NCBI GenBank assembly: GCA_028015205.1
Contig: JAPWFG010000022.1
Coordinates: 1,054,001 to 1,118,000, forward strand
Length of the DNA stretch: 64,000 bases
Direction: 5' to 3'
Origin: Mytilisepta virgata
Taxonomy: Eukaryota; Mollusca; Bivalvia; Mytilida; Mytilidae
Shown in pieces: positions 62,801 through 64,000 of this stretch. The notes beneath the pieces were generated by a model. The model searched no databases and was not told the origin of the DNA. It saw only the letters and a program-made list of their open reading frames with translations. The position numbers and the translations under genes are program-made. How positions within the stretch are numbered: the stretch's first letter is position 1; each line of letters opens with the position of its first letter.

Positions 62801-63856
62801 TGGCAAAATAACCTTTATTGAAAAAAAAGAAAATAGTGGAACCAGACCAAAAAAAAAAAAAAAAAAAAATTGAACAATTTTTGCAACTGCGAGGCCGACT
62901 TCGGTGACGGACGAAAATAAATTACAATAGTTCACCTAGTCCATGCAGAAAAGCCATTACTGTATTTCGGCATATACATGTAACAACAAAACGAAAAGAC
63001 AAAAAAAAAAAAAAAACGTCAGTTTTGTAAAATATTCGTACATGAATTCTTAAATATTTGCCAATCACAGAAAAAAGTACAAATTCGAGCAATTTAAGAA
63101 ACCGGCCTTCTTACAAAAAATATTTTATGATTCCATTTTTCATGCACATGATACGCATAGTTCGTCCAGTATTGCTCAAGGCCATCAATGACGACAGCAG
63201 CAGCAATGGTCCAAAATGTTGAAAATGTTCAAAAACTGAAAAAAGAGAAAAAGAATCAAACAAAAACCACCTAATGACACAGCTATGCCTGAGGGTTCAA
63301 GATTTCAAGATTGAACAATTTGATAATAGTTATAAATAATACAGAAATTCTAACACCTTAATATTTAAAGATCTTATGTCTATTCGAAAAAAATCAAAAT
63401 TAAGGAAACCGTAGTCGTTTGAATTTTAGTTTAAAAATGTTCAAAAAATGAAAAAGATATAGTAATATATAGAATTTTAGTGATAAAAATTTTATCACTA
63501 AAATTCAAACGACGCTCTTTTATACGATTCATTAACTGTAGTGTCTGATCTCCTGGATTACGTATATGGACATTCCCTCTTTATGTATATAGTGTACATA
63601 ACATGTGTGTTTCTGCTATTGTTTTTGTATTAGATTTTTGTTTTGTGTGATGTCTTTATACCATTAATATTGTAACTGCAAAGATTTGACCGAATAAAGA
63701 TATATATATAATAGTAAACGATGTATCAATTCCATGCTAGTATCGAAATAATCACAACTAATTCACAAAGTATTGTTTAACCTCAGATGGTAAGGTTTGG
63801 TTAATTGATTGAAATTATAGCAACACCAGTTATATCAAAACTACATAGTTCCCATG
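59877..63856. other. No gene seen
   Basis: AT-rich with several homopolymers (C14 at about 60327, A19 at about 62851, A16 at about 63002). At 63414-63514 CGTTTGAATTTTAG and CTAAAATTCAAACG bracket a perfect palindrome (GTGATAAAAATTTTATCAC), a small foldback of about 100 bp. Short ORFs lack motifs. Confidence 0.45.
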
Positions 63857-64000
63857 GGAGCCTCGGTGGACGAGTGGTCTAGGTAGTTCGTCATGACTAC
63901 TAATGATCACTAGCCTGTCGACGCTGGGGTTGTGAGTTCGAATCTCACCTGTGGCGGGGTGTGTTCGACTCCGATCTTAATTGACAAGGATTGCCAATTT
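63857..64000 (+). mobile_element. tRNA-derived SINE, cut by the window end
   Basis: GGGAGCCTCGGTGGACGAGT, GAGTTCGAATCTCACCTG and GACAAGGATTGCCAATTT match the first 145 bp of the SINE at 44042. The A box has one change (TGGACGAGTGG). The rest lies beyond the window. Confidence 0.9.

Overview
The window is AT-rich, intron-containing animal DNA packed with short non-autonomous transposons, tRNA-derived SINEs, decayed LINEs and minisatellites. Two genes fit a mollusc: a TGF-beta/activin R-Smad, and a lectin-like gene joining PAN, EGF-like, sushi and fibrinogen-related domains. Several repeat families (the AGCTCACCTGG element, the ACGACCGCAAAA palindrome element, a class II tRNA-type SINE) look like ones I associate with bivalves. 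A mussel-like bivalve is my inference; no species can be named from the sequence alone.

Layout. 1-5931: the last two coding exons of a Smad2/3 gene (+ strand), separated by a 4.5 kb intron that holds a 2.8 kb tandem-repeat element. 5932-9750: 3' UTR or intergenic sequence. 9750-14168: a satellite-bearing repeat and three copies of an element that inserts into T-tracts, one nested in another. 14190-17900: an L1/Tx1-like LINE relic whose ORF is split by about 124 copies of an 18-bp minisatellite. 17900-23170: no convincing gene, several repeats.

23174-40506: one multi-exon + strand gene. Exons encode a hydrophobic leader plus PAN/apple domain, an EGF-like domain, a sushi domain (exon present twice) and a four-exon fibrinogen-related domain (FReD). 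All junctions from EGF to the stop codon are phase-compatible; the PAN-EGF junction is not, which is unexplained. Its introns hold a 27-bp minisatellite split by a 3 kb T-tract element, a tandemly copied splice donor, a SINE and several inverted-repeat MITEs. The domain set suggests a secreted or membrane-anchored carbohydrate- or pattern-binding protein (inference).

40507-48018: intergenic MITEs, then an endonuclease/reverse-transcriptase LINE relic broken by two TTA-flanked DNA elements; one of these carries a SINE with its own target duplication. 48019-64000: foldback elements, repeat relics, one element with tandem-array inverted termini, weak exon candidates and a SINE cut by the window edge. 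No CRISPR, rRNA or stand-alone tRNA gene was seen.
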